In this document: positions 1 to 7,326 of the stretch, in pieces
Numbering within the stretch: position 1 is the stretch's first letter
Layout: every line of letters starts with the position of its first letter
From: Planctomycetota bacterium
GTDB lineage: Bacteria; Planctomycetota; Phycisphaerae; UBA1845
DNA length: 11,672 nt
Direction of reading: 5' to 3'
Assembly (NCBI GenBank): GCA_022561255.1
Contig: JADFRO010000057.1
Coordinates: 1 to 11,672, forward strand
Program-made: the position numbers and the translations under genes
Notes under the pieces: generated by a model
Told to the model about the DNA's origin: nothing
What the model saw: the letters and a program-made list of their open reading frames with translations, nothing else
The model's database searches: none

Positions 1-470
1 AGCGGCTCGTCGTGCAACTGCTTCAGCAACGACGCCGTGACCCGGGTCGCCGCCGGCCAGTCGATCGCAACCTCCGGGCGAAGCGCTTGTGATACGGCGA
101 TCGCACGAACGCCGAGGATCGCCGCCTCTCGCGCCGCCGCGATGGTGCCGGAGTAAAACGTGTCGACGCCCGCGTTGGCACCCTGGTTAATTCCCGAAAC
201 GAGAAGATCGATCGGCTTGTCGATCAAAGATGCAAACGCAAGACGCACGCAGTCCGCGGGCGTGCCGTCCACGACATACACCACACCGAACGGTTCGCGC
301 GAAATGCGCTCCACGGTTATCGGGCTGCGTATCGTGATGGTATGACTGCAGGCGGAGCGTTCGTCTTTGGGAGCGACGACGTGGACGGTCCCAAAACTGC
401 TCACCGCCTCAAACGCCGCCAAGAGCCCCGCCGAGTCGAATCCGTCGTCGTTGGTCAAAACAATGTTCAT
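1..470 (-). CDS. surE: 5'/3'-nucleotidase SurE (C-terminus beyond window edge)
   Basis: SurE removes phosphate from nucleoside 5'- and 3'-monophosphates in the cytoplasm, using a divalent metal. The minus strand reads about 156 codons from an ATG at 470 and runs off the left edge, so the C-terminal third or more is missing. The protein opens with MNIVLTNDDG, the SurE hallmark. The expected metal ligands are all present: Asp8, Asp9, Ser39 (in DERSACS) and Asn95 (in SGINQGAN). The conserved YSGTIAAAREA stretch lies at about 106-116. The start codon fits exactly, because the family begins at this Met with no extension. The reading frame is intact over the visible part. The gene points out of the window and away from the FHA gene, so it is not in an operon with any other gene seen here. 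The family call is very secure; substrate preference cannot be judged. Confidence 0.97.
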   Translation of the reverse strand, partial: MNIVLTNDDGFDSAGLLAAFEAVSSFGTVHVVAPKDERSACSHTITIRSPITVERISREPFGVVYVVDGTPADCVRLAFASLIDKPIDLLVSGINQGANAGVDTFYSGTIAAAREAAILGVRAIAVSQALRPEVAIDWPAATRVTASLLKQLHDEP

Positions 471-859
471 CGCCAAACCGATTATCGCCCCCTGTTGAAT
501 ATCCCATAAGTTCGGCAGGATTTGCCGACCGCGTATCCGGAATCGTAGGCTCTATCCGTAAAGACGACCCAACTGCGCACCAGCGCCATCGTGCGTGCAA
601 CGCCCATCCGGAATCGGGATCGCAGAGCCCGTTCCGGGCACGCACCGCTGCGGTAGCTGCCACGCCGACTGCGCGTTCAGGGACGACTTGGCGAGGGAAA
701 AGAATGCAACATCCAATCTCTCCACGCCGCGACGACTGCGCCCACAATCCGCAACCCACACGACCGAACCAAGCTCAGCAAGCGAAACACAGTCACCCCT
801 GCCGCAGCCCGAGGTGCGGGGCGCTTTCGTCGACAACGCCGTACAAGGGATAAGAAGCC
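471..859. other. Gene-poor divergent intergenic region (surE / FHA gene)
   Basis: This 389 bp region separates divergently transcribed surE and the FHA-domain gene and should hold both promoters. Several overlapping ORFs cross it on both strands, but none has a recognisable domain, and those that extend into the neighbours do so in antisense or out-of-frame positions. Their composition (Arg, Cys and Trp-rich, no hydrophobic pattern) is that of shadow frames in GC-rich DNA. The only structure seen is a short dyad at 512-528. No convincing -35/-10 pair was found. Confidence 0.6.
512..528. repeat. Small inverted repeat upstream of surE
   Basis: TCGGCA (512-517) and TGCCGA (523-528) form a perfect 6-bp dyad around the five-base loop GGATT, about 42-58 bp upstream of the surE start. 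It could be an operator or a hairpin in the surE leader. No T-run follows on either strand, so a classic intrinsic terminator is unlikely. The dyad is visible in the sequence; any function is a guess. Confidence 0.35.
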
Positions 860-2167
860 ATGGTCCAAACATCGCAAGTTCGTGAACAGACGGTCCAACT
901 ACCACCGGAAGCGCCCCTGGTGCGAATCACGGCCGGCTACGGCACTGCCGGGCAGAAAACGTGGAACCTCCGCCGCCCGGTTACGCTCATCGGTTCTCGC
1001 CGCCCGGCCCACATTGTCCTCCATGACGACGGCATAAGCAACGCCCACTGCGTGTTCGTAAACACCGGGACGGAACTCTTGCTCAAAGACCTGCACACCA
1101 GCAGCGGGACGCTTTGCAACGAGAAACCCGTCGACCTCGTCGTCCTGAAAGATGGTGACGTCGTCAGAATCGGCAACACGGGAATTCAGATAGCGATACG
1201 AACGCCGCAGAACGATTCGGACGACTCCGGATACGGGTTGAAGTTCGTCGATCCAACACGCTTCTGTGAACCCGTCCCGCTCACGCTTGCGTACACCGAC
1301 ATGCGCTGGGACCTGGAGTCCGCCGTCACGCTCGTGGGCCGCCACGACAAGGCGCCGGTTCGCCTCGACCACCCCGACGTCTGCCGACGCCACGCCGTGT
1401 TGTTCCGATTTCGCAATCGACCGGCGATCTTCGACGTCGGCAGCCGAAACGGAATCTGCGTCAACGGCCAACACTGTTCGCTGACCCCACTGGACGACGG
1501 CGACCGCATCACCCTCGGTCCGTTTACGCTCACGATAGGAAAGAATACGGACGGGGACGACAGCGGAGGCAAAACCGAGACGGCTGCGGAAGGCAACCGG
1601 ACGACCACGGACGCGGCTGGAAGCGAACTGTCCAGTCCGAGCCACACCCCCAACGATTGCGCCGCGCCAGTGGAAACGGCGGGCTCCAGCGTCGCACCTA
1701 CGGACACGCCGAGCGTCCGTACCGGATCGAGCGGTTCCGAAACGTTATCCGAACAAATCAGTCACTCTTGGGGCGATCTGAACGAATGGGAATCCCGCCT
1801 CCAGGCTAACACATCCACGCTCGAAGGCCGCCAGGAGGGGCTTACGCAGCGAGAAGCCGCACTTGACGCGCGAGAGGCAGCGCTGAGGGGGAAGCTCCAC
1901 GACGTTGAGCGGTCACACGAACAGGTCAGCGCACAGGAGCAGGCGGTCGCCGCACAGGCGGCACAGACGCAGCTTGATAGGGATAACGTCGCGGCCGACG
2001 AGCGAGCTTATACGGCGAAGCAACACGAACTGAATCAACGCGAGTCTGAAATCGAGCGCCGTGAGCGTGTCGTAGCCCAACGATGGTCCCGGCGCCTCGC
2101 GTCGACGTGTCCCCACTGTGGCAAGGCCGTCAACGTCGGACACACACGCGTTGTCGAGGAAGTCTGA
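860..2167 (+). CDS. Tandem FHA-domain protein with coiled coil and C-terminal CPHC knuckle
   Basis: A 435-residue protein with no signal peptide or membrane segment, so probably cytoplasmic. FHA domains bind phosphothreonine peptides, usually in Ser/Thr-kinase signalling. FHA1 (about 20-112) has GSR at 45-47, SNAH at 60-63 and SSG at 81-83. FHA2 (about 130-227) has GR at 160-161, CRRH at 175-178 and SRNG at 195-198. In FHA2 the usual phosphate-contacting Ser of SxxH is Cys. Residues 228-297 are an acidic, Ser/Thr-rich linker, and about 300-410 is a Glu/Arg/Gln/Ala-rich coiled coil. The C-terminus carries one CPHCG knuckle (417-421), half a zinc ribbon. An AAGGGA ribosome site at 845-850 sits 9 nt before the ATG and supports the start. 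The gene converges on the hotdog gene with a 6 bp gap. No kinase gene is nearby, so partners are unknown. Likely an oligomeric phosphothreonine-reading scaffold. Confidence 0.9.
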   Translation: MVQTSQVREQTVQLPPEAPLVRITAGYGTAGQKTWNLRRPVTLIGSRRPAHIVLHDDGISNAHCVFVNTGTELLLKDLHTSSGTLCNEKPVDLVVLKDGDVVRIGNTGIQIAIRTPQNDSDDSGYGLKFVDPTRFCEPVPLTLAYTDMRWDLESAVTLVGRHDKAPVRLDHPDVCRRHAVLFRFRNRPAIFDVGSRNGICVNGQHCSLTPLDDGDRITLGPFTLTIGKNTDGDDSGGKTETAAEGNRTTTDAAGSELSSPSHTPNDCAAPVETAGSSVAPTDTPSVRTGSSGSETLSEQISHSWGDLNEWESRLQANTSTLEGRQEGLTQREAALDAREAALRGKLHDVERSHEQVSAQEQAVAAQAAQTQLDRDNVAADERAYTAKQHELNQRESEIERRERVVAQRWSRRLASTCPHCGKAVNVGHTRVVEEV

Positions 2168-2173
2168 CGCCCC

Positions 2174-2653
2174 TCACGACCGCATCCGCAACCCGGTAAT
2201 GCGTGCCTCGAATGCGAGTTGACCGTCCACGACTCCCTGCGTCTGGGAAACGATGCGCCGCGCGCGAAAATCCGTTCCTTCGCAGAGCAAATAGAGCCGC
2301 GCCGGCGGCGTAACGCTTAGGCGAAACTTGCATTCCTCGACGCCGCCGAACCCGATGAACGAGTCGTCAGCCTCGATCTGCTTGGCGAGCAGGGCAGACG
2401 ATTGCGCCGCCATCTCCAGCATCAACACCCCGGGCAGCAAGGGACGGGTCGGTACGTGTCCGCGAACCCACCACGCGTCGGGCCCAATGTCGGCAAACGC
2501 AACCATCTTTCGCGCCGCCCGATCAAGATGACACACACCGTCGAGCAGTTCGAACTCGAACCGCTGCGGAAGCTGGTCGTAGATTTCCCGCCTACTCAAG
2601 ACGGCTTGGGAGAGATCTACCGCTGCGAGGTCGATCAGAAGTGGCGGAGGCAT
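2174..2653 (-). CDS. FabZ/FabA-type hotdog-fold protein, probable 3-hydroxyacyl-ACP dehydratase
   Basis: A 159-residue single-hotdog protein. The FabZ family dehydrates 3-hydroxyacyl-ACP to trans-2-enoyl-ACP in fatty-acid synthesis. The diagnostic block at 65-84 reads GHVPTRPLLPGVLMLEMAAQ, matching the FabZ pattern GHFPGRPxxPGVLxxEAxAQ. It keeps the catalytic His (His66) and the acidic residue (Glu80), but has Val for Phe after the His and Thr for Gly. FELLDG at 34-39 matches the segment before the active site, and EECKFRLSVTPPARL at 106-120 matches the 'KFRrpV.PGD' strand. Length (about 140-160 expected) and fold order are normal. A GGGAG site (2664-2668) lies 10 nt upstream of the ATG, supporting the start. 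It is not next to other lipid genes; the ACP/KAS III cassette is 5 kb away. It could serve primary or specialised fatty-acid synthesis, or be a thioesterase-like relative. Confidence 0.88.
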   Translation of the reverse strand: MPPPLLIDLAAVDLSQAVLSRREIYDQLPQRFEFELLDGVCHLDRAARKMVAFADIGPDAWWVRGHVPTRPLLPGVLMLEMAAQSSALLAKQIEADDSFIGFGGVEECKFRLSVTPPARLYLLCEGTDFRARRIVSQTQGVVDGQLAFEARITGLRMRS

Positions 2654-2851
2654 GCGGTGAACACTCCCACGTTAAGCCCGCGCGCACTGCGCCGGAAGAT
2701 TTGAAGACCAAGTAAAACGCAAAGCGCCGCCCGCACCCTACTACGGCACCAGCACCCCGCGCCGCAACGGCACGCAAGACCGGCGCATCAACGCCGACTC
2801 AATACGGGACATCGCACACGGCAGCAATCGATCCGTCGTTCAAGCCACCGC

Positions 2852-3031
2852 CTATACCGCAGGCTGTGAGCGAACCTCCAGGATCTTCTTGCGGACCGAC
2901 TGGGCCACCTCCTTGATTTCCTGCATCGACTTGCGCACGCGTGTTCCCGCGGCCTTGTTGCCCCCGGACGCCTTGGCGACGTCGTCAGCAGCGGCCTCAA
3001 CGAGTTCCTTCAGCCGTTCGTATTCCTGCAT
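2852..3031 (-). CDS. Histone H1/Hc1-like basic DNA-binding protein
   Basis: A 59-residue, Lys/Arg/Glu-rich helical protein starting MQEYERLKELVEAAADDVAK. The central GNKAAGTRVRKSMQEIK (24-40) matches the histone H1-like Hc1 family (chlamydial pattern GNKAAAQRVR), short versions of which are common in Planctomycetota. Such proteins are thought to bind and compact DNA. An in-frame start 54 bp upstream (3085) would add a Cys/Ser-rich stretch (MGCCDDSSSFGIF...) unlike the family. The Met at 3031 has a GGAG site (3042-3045) 10 nt upstream and starts where relatives do, so it is preferred. The ORF ends in TAG, with no long Lys/Ala/Pro-rich tail, so only the conserved core is present. It stands alone, with 198 bp separating it from the downstream hotdog gene on the same strand. 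The family call is good; the exact cellular role is inferred. Confidence 0.85.
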   Translation of the reverse strand: MQEYERLKELVEAAADDVAKASGGNKAAGTRVRKSMQEIKEVAQSVRKKILEVRSQPAV

Positions 3032-3518
3032 GTCTGCGGCTCTCCGAAAGATGCCAAACGAGGAAGAATCGTCACAACAACCCACCGTACGACGCGGGGG
3101 AGTGTATCAGAACGGCGATACCCCCGCAAAACGACTTCCGTCACAACATCGGCCGCCCCCCGGGGAAAAATCCCCCCCATCGCCCGCAATCGCAGTTTTT
3201 CCTCCCACCGACGCCACGACAGCGACCGGTCTCGCGTCCGCCGTCAACACCAGTAAGCTTTTGGAAACATTGATCTTATAGCTCATCTGCCACGCGTACC
3301 GCCAACCTCGAACGACCATAGCCGGCAGCATAGAGAGAGGCGCGTGACGGCGTCGCAGCACTGATACGACAACCGCACAGAAAACTTGCTCCGCATCGGC
3401 GCCGTCCGCGTCGGACCCTATTTCGTAGAGCCGTCCCGAGGAGAGGTCGATGAACACGCTGGACGCCGTAAGGAGACGACGTCCGCCATACACAAACTCA
3501 CAACAAGGTGAATGGACG
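3032..3518. other. Gene-poor divergent intergenic region (Hc1-like / TPR gene)
   Basis: This 487 bp stretch lies between two divergent genes and should hold both promoters. It contains the hairpin at 3094-3127 and a GGGG/CCCC pair around 3162-3175. A minus-strand frame stays open from within the TPR gene to a stop at 3107-3109, with fairly GC-rich third positions from about 3500 down. It has no recognised domain and no ribosome site at sensible spacing, and its only ATG starts lie inside the TPR gene, so I do not call it. On the plus strand an in-frame upstream ATG of the TPR gene at 3450 has a good AGGAG site and may extend that gene into this region. Confidence 0.55.
3094..3127. repeat. Strong GC-rich hairpin in the Hc1-like/TPR intergenic region
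   Basis: GCGGGG (3094-3099) pairs with CCCCGC (3122-3127), and GTATC (3104-3108) pairs with GATAC (3117-3121), leaving a four-base bulge and an eight-base loop. The total is 11 base pairs in two steps. It starts 63 bp upstream of the Hc1-like start codon. No T-run follows on either strand. It may be an operator, an mRNA leader structure or a relic of a repeat. The structure is directly visible; the function is not known. Confidence 0.5.
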
Positions 3519-4820
3519 ATGCTACGCAACATAGTCAGACATGGATGCCTCCTCATCACGGTGGCAGCGTTTAATGGCGGTGCAGCGCTCGCCGCAGAAA
3601 CGATACGCGTTCGCTCGCGCACATTCGAGATCGAGTACACCGTTAACGAAGCGGCACTTCCCCTCGACTCCGTTGAACTGTGGTACACAAAAGACGGCGG
3701 GCAAAACTGGCAACGCTACGGGCTCGACGATGATCGGCAGTCGCCGATGCCTTTTCGCGCGCCCTCCGAGGGACTCTTCGGATTCTTTCTCGTCTTGACC
3801 AACGGAACGGGCGCCTCTAGCGCCCCGCCCGGACCGTCCACCCAGCCGCATCAGTGGGCCGTCGTCGACTTCACACCGCCCGTCGTACAACTGCACCCCC
3901 TGCGACAGGCACACGCACTAGGTCAGCGCGTCCTTCAGGTACGATGGACCGCGATTGACAGCCAACTCACCTCGCGGCCGATCCAGATCGAGTACCAAAC
4001 GCTCTCCGACCGCGCGTGGCAGCAAGTATCCCCAGAACCGCTATCGAACACTGGCCGTTTCGATTGGCGTTTGCCGCCGAACTTAATCGGATCGGTCGCA
4101 CTGCGCATCGCGGCCACCGACCGGGGCGGTCACCGCACAACAAGCGACCCGCAAACCATCGACGTGACGTCCGCCCCCGCTGCGCAGCCCAGCGCGAATG
4201 GTCCGACTCCTTCTCTCGCTTCGCCGACCTACATCGATCGTGACGTAGCTCTCGCGGGCTCACGGCGAGCGAAGAAACGCGTCGCCGAGTTATTCGAACA
4301 GGGCATTCGTCATCGTGAGCGGGGAGATTACGTCGGGGGAATCGCTCGACTTCGTGACGTCGTGCGGCTCGACCCACAAATGACGCCCGCCTTCACGGCG
4401 ATGGCCTCCATGCTTGAGAAAATCGGGGATCTGGATCGCTCGCTCAACGCCTATGAAATTGCGCTGAAGCAGGATCCGACCAATCGGGAAGCCTTGCGAG
4501 GTTCTGCGGTGGTGTTCCGTGGGATGCACGATTACAACTCGGCCGCGAAACAACTCCGCACCGTCTTGCGTTATCATCCGGACGATGCTGAAATCTGGAT
4601 GAACCTGGGGGACATTGCGGTCTTTCAGGGGGACGAACTGCTGGCTCGCGGATGTTACACGCGGGCCACGCAAATCGATCCAACGGCTAAGAAAGTAATT
4701 GCCGACGCTCGCGAACGACTCGCGTTGATGTCGCGGGTCTCGCGACATGCCCTATCGAGTGGGCCTTGGTCTCAGAGCGTGTTTGAAAAGGTGGCCGCTC
4801 GAACCGAGCCGCGACGGTAA
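3519..4820 (+). CDS. Exported TPR-repeat protein with N-terminal beta-sandwich region
   Basis: A 433-residue protein. Residues 1-26 look like a signal peptide (MLRNIVRHGC, hydrophobic LLITVAAFNGGAAL, cleavage after ALAA), so the mature protein is extracytoplasmic. Residues 30-120 (TFEIEYTVNE, VELWYTKDGGQNW, GLFGFFLVLTNG) and 121-216 (RVLQVRWTAID, LRIAATDRGGH) are beta-rich and look like two Ig/FN3-type sandwiches. After a Pro/Ser linker, 254-388 holds about four TPR units, with typical helices such as AFTAMASMLEKIGDLDRSLN and AEIWMNLGDIAVFQGD. TPRs mediate protein-protein contacts. Two in-frame starts have ribosome sites: AAGGTG (3505-3510), 8 nt before 3519, and AGGAG (3439-3443), 6 nt before 3450. 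I chose 3519 because it puts the signal peptide at the N-terminus; 3450 would add 23 Arg-rich residues. It precedes holA by 64 bp. Specific function unknown. Confidence 0.85.
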   Translation: MLRNIVRHGCLLITVAAFNGGAALAAETIRVRSRTFEIEYTVNEAALPLDSVELWYTKDGGQNWQRYGLDDDRQSPMPFRAPSEGLFGFFLVLTNGTGASSAPPGPSTQPHQWAVVDFTPPVVQLHPLRQAHALGQRVLQVRWTAIDSQLTSRPIQIEYQTLSDRAWQQVSPEPLSNTGRFDWRLPPNLIGSVALRIAATDRGGHRTTSDPQTIDVTSAPAAQPSANGPTPSLASPTYIDRDVALAGSRRAKKRVAELFEQGIRHRERGDYVGGIARLRDVVRLDPQMTPAFTAMASMLEKIGDLDRSLNAYEIALKQDPTNREALRGSAVVFRGMHDYNSAAKQLRTVLRYHPDDAEIWMNLGDIAVFQGDELLARGCYTRATQIDPTAKKVIADARERLALMSRVSRHALSSGPWSQSVFEKVAARTEPRR

Positions 4821-4839
4821 CAACGAATTGCATGAACGG

Positions 4840-4857
4840 GCGCGGTTCGGAACGCGC
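4840..4857 (+). terminator. Weak hairpin after the TPR gene
   Basis: GCGCG (4840-4844) and CGCGC (4853-4857) pair around GTTCGGAA, about 20 nt beyond the TPR stop codon and 27 nt before the holA start. Only ATTTA follows, not a T-run, so termination would be weak or factor-dependent. It could equally be a leader structure for holA or a processing site. Confidence 0.25.
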
Positions 4858-4884
4858 ATTTACCCGTGCTCTTCGAGAGAGTGA

Positions 4885-5868
4885 ATGGAACCCAACTTGA
4901 AACCCATCTGTGCCATCGTCGGCCGTGATCGCTTCCTAAGGAGCGAGGCGCTGGAGCGCTTGCTACGCCGCGGCAAGGAAGACGCGGACGCTCTCGGTGC
5001 AGCGCGATACGAAGGTGACACCGCCGATCTGGCTGAGGTGCTCGACGAAGCTCGCACGCCGTCGCTGTTGGAGGATTACCGCGTGGTCGTGGTGGACCAG
5101 GCCGACGGATTCATCTCGGCCAACCGCGCCGCGCTGGAGCGGTACGCCGCTGCCCCGTCAGACACGGGCTCGCTCATCCTGATGTGTCAGTCGATGCCAA
5201 AGAGCACGCGCCTTTATAAAATCATCGCCGAGTCGGGAGCGATCGTCCACTGCGACGTGCCATCCGGCGCAGCGATTTGCGGGTGGATCACACATCGTGC
5301 GAACGATCGGTACGGCAAGCGGATCGACCGCATCGCCGCGCAGCGACTTCGTGAGATGATCGGTGACGCACCCGGCTGGCTCGATGCGGAGATCGCCAAA
5401 CTCGCCACCTACGTCGGGGAAAGACCGGAGATTACGCCCCAAGACATCGAGCTGCTAACCGGGTGTCGCCGCGAAGAGAAGATCTTCGCCGTGACCGACG
5501 CGATTTCCAACGGAGACACAGCCACCGCCATTGCCTCTTGGGAGCAGGTGCTTGCGACGGACCGCGCCGCGCCGGGCCGGGCCATCGCCGGACTCGCTTG
5601 GGGTGTTCGGCGGCTGCTTGCGGCGCGAGCGGACTACGAATCCGGCGTTTCGATTCGTGAACTCGCGCGTAAGCTCTACACCGATCCGACCGTCCTGAAG
5701 ACGCGGATCGAACGGACCTCGATCGGCGGATTGATGCAACAGCAGCGCGACTTACTTGCGGCCGACCTCGCGGTAAAAACCGGCGGTTCCACCGTCGATG
5801 TCGCCGTTGAGAGATTTATCGTCAAACATAGTGCGTACGCACAGGACTCAGGATTGACGTCGAACTGA
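4885..5868 (+). CDS. holA: DNA polymerase III subunit delta (clamp-loader subunit)
   Basis: A 327-residue cytoplasmic protein of the HolA family, the clamp-loader subunit that contacts and opens the beta sliding clamp. The start is typical: PICAIVGRDRFLRSEALERLLRR (7-29), the degenerate P-loop region of an AAA+ fold that lacks a working Walker A. A diverged Walker-B-like segment, YRVVVVDQADGFI, follows at about 65-77. The middle has the conserved helical lid, with APGWLDAEIAKLATYVG (about 152-168), EITPQDIELLTGC, and KIFAVTDAISNGDTATAI, which is the 'iFelvdAigngd' motif of the family. The C-terminal collar domain follows (LYTDPTVLKTRIERTS). Length is slightly below the usual 330-345. The start has only a purine-rich GAGAGAG upstream (4875-4881). 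It follows the TPR gene and precedes the lipoprotein gene on the same strand, so co-transcription is possible. The family call is secure from the overall pattern. Confidence 0.93.
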   Translation: MEPNLKPICAIVGRDRFLRSEALERLLRRGKEDADALGAARYEGDTADLAEVLDEARTPSLLEDYRVVVVDQADGFISANRAALERYAAAPSDTGSLILMCQSMPKSTRLYKIIAESGAIVHCDVPSGAAICGWITHRANDRYGKRIDRIAAQRLREMIGDAPGWLDAEIAKLATYVGERPEITPQDIELLTGCRREEKIFAVTDAISNGDTATAIASWEQVLATDRAAPGRAIAGLAWGVRRLLAARADYESGVSIRELARKLYTDPTVLKTRIERTSIGGLMQQQRDLLAADLAVKTGGSTVDVAVERFIVKHSAYAQDSGLTSN

Positions 5869-5946
5869 TTCAACGCGGCGAGGCTGTGCCCGCGTCGCGC
5901 GAAGACGAAACGCTCAAACGGATTCGAGCTGACAACGCAATGAACT

Positions 5947-5952
5947 GGAGGG
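5947..5952 (+). promoter_or_regulatory. Ribosome-binding site that decides the lipoprotein start
   Basis: GGAGGG lies 5 nt before the ATG at 5958 and is the strongest Shine-Dalgarno sequence near this gene. In-frame alternatives at 5886 (GTG) and 5940 (ATG) have nothing comparable and would lengthen an already long signal-peptide n-region. Confidence 0.65.
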
Positions 5953-5957
5953 CAAGG

Positions 5958-7277
5958 ATGCCGACAAACTCGACCTCTAAGCAACGTTTCATGCATCAAG
6001 TGATGAATGCCACCCTTCGACGCACCGTTTCCTACGCGGCCATGGCTCTTGTAGGACTGTCCGCCGGGTGTGCCGGATCTCGTAGACAATCGCTAGTCAC
6101 GGGGCGGGCAATCACGGCCGGCGGATCAATCGCCGAGTTAAACGCTTTCGGAAAGAAGGTCGAGCCGCTCGATCCCGAAGTCCAGGACTCGCTTGCCGCG
6201 ATCGAAGACTTCCTCGCCCGAACCAAGGGGTATGAGCGCTGGCCCGCACCGGCGGCGCTGGGTACATCGATGTTCACGAGCAACCCCAAGTCCAACCCGA
6301 CGGCCTCGCTGCCGATCGACCGGGGTTTCAAACCGGCTCAGTCCGCGCCCAGCCCATTTTCCATCCAGCAGCAACCTACGAACAACAAGTTCGGGGTGGT
6401 GCAGGGAGACGCTTCGCCCACATTCACCGCGACGACAACGCGCCAGCGAGCCATCCCCGCCCTGCAGTCGGTAGCTATTCGATGGTCTGAATCATCGATC
6501 GATGAATCCCAGAAACCGGCGCCGTCCAATAGCACGAACATCGCGTTCAACGCGCAGCCTGCTAAGGAAATGTTCTCGCTGGATCGTCTCCTGTCGCAAA
6601 TGGAGCAGCAGGCAACCACGCGACAGGACTTCGCCTCCGAATGGCAGTTGCGACTCGCGCAGCTCGTGACCGATCGCGACGAAGAAGCGAGGAAAGTATC
6701 GCACCATCTGCCCGGCCAGTCGCAGCGCATATTGAAGGCCCTGATCGAAACGGCCATGTCGATTCGCAACCTCGGACGCAACCCGATGCTCACCGGTGAA
6801 GAAGCGCTCGACCATGCGACCGACCTGCGGCTGCTCCTCGCTGAACGGGCCGACCCGGTGGTTTCAGCCGTCGCCTTATGTCGACGCGTCGGCACATTCG
6901 GTGTGTACGATCCGATGACCTCCGACGACTTCGTCGCCGGTCAGTCCATTGAGGCCATCGTCTATTCCGAAGTAGCAAACCTTAGCTCGGAGCTAAACAG
7001 CGAAGGCCTGTTCGAGACGCGACTCTCCACGCGGCTCGAGGTGCTTACCGCGGATGGCAGGTCGGTCTGGCAGCATGAGGAAGCGGAGATCATCGATGTG
7101 TGCAGGCGGCGGCGAACGGACTTCTTCGTCGTCCAACGCGTAACGCTTCCTCCGACGCTTCCGGTCGGCGACTACGTATTGAAGGTTCTCGTGGCCGACC
7201 GAATTTCAGGAAGAGCTGACGAGGCCTCCCACGCGTTCGCCATAAGTTCGCCACTCTCCGTCGCCCGCGGCGGTTAG
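5958..7277 (+). CDS. Predicted lipoprotein of unknown function with a C-terminal beta domain
   Basis: A 439-residue protein from the ATG at 5958. A basic n-region (LRRT), a hydrophobic stretch (VSYAAMALVGLSAG) and Cys38 form a lipoprotein-like signal (LSAGC). The +2 residue is Ala, which would not by itself retain the protein in the inner membrane. Residues from about 105 to 215 are Ser/Thr/Pro/Gln-rich and probably disordered. A helical, charged region follows (MFSLDRLLSQMEQQ and SHHLPGQSQRILKALIETAM). The last 110 residues alternate beta strands (FVAGQSIEAIVYSEVANLSS, TRLEVLTADGRSVW, DFFVVQRVTLPPTLPVGDYV, LKVLVADRI), like a carbohydrate-binding or Ig-type sandwich. I recognise this C-terminal pattern loosely from planctomycete hypothetical proteins but cannot name a family. 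It follows holA by 89 bp and converges with the KAS III gene 49 bp away. Envelope location is fairly likely; role unknown. Confidence 0.75.
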   Translation: MPTNSTSKQRFMHQVMNATLRRTVSYAAMALVGLSAGCAGSRRQSLVTGRAITAGGSIAELNAFGKKVEPLDPEVQDSLAAIEDFLARTKGYERWPAPAALGTSMFTSNPKSNPTASLPIDRGFKPAQSAPSPFSIQQQPTNNKFGVVQGDASPTFTATTTRQRAIPALQSVAIRWSESSIDESQKPAPSNSTNIAFNAQPAKEMFSLDRLLSQMEQQATTRQDFASEWQLRLAQLVTDRDEEARKVSHHLPGQSQRILKALIETAMSIRNLGRNPMLTGEEALDHATDLRLLLAERADPVVSAVALCRRVGTFGVYDPMTSDDFVAGQSIEAIVYSEVANLSSELNSEGLFETRLSTRLEVLTADGRSVWQHEEAEIIDVCRRRRTDFFVVQRVTLPPTLPVGDYVLKVLVADRISGRADEASHAFAISSPLSVARGG

Positions 7278-7326
7278 GTCGGAAGTTGGCACGCCGAATA
7301 CCCGTCCATTGATGCGAGACCGGCCG

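Noticed and set aside
409..905. Overlapping minus- and plus-strand ORFs between surE and the FHA gene
   Set aside because: They overlap real genes in antisense or other frames, lack ribosome sites and domains, and have compositions typical of shadow frames in GC-rich DNA.
899..1645. Minus-strand ORF of 248 codons
   Set aside because: Antisense to the double-FHA protein, whose motifs are clear; Val/Arg/Ala-rich with no recognisable domain.
2654..2851. Possible small gene or RNA between the hotdog and Hc1-like genes
   Set aside because: Short ORFs here are Arg-rich without domains or ribosome sites, and no stable structure or tRNA-like fold was found by eye.
3162..3175. GGGG-AAAAAT-CCCC as a terminator
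   Set aside because: Only four base pairs, no T-run following, and no gene ends just upstream of it on either strand.
3107..3688. Minus-strand open frame of 193 codons between the Hc1-like and TPR genes
   Set aside because: Its 5' part is antisense to the TPR signal-peptide region, its ATG starts have no ribosome site at proper spacing, and no domain is recognisable. Third-position GC is coding-like in the lower half, so a small gene cannot be wholly excluded.
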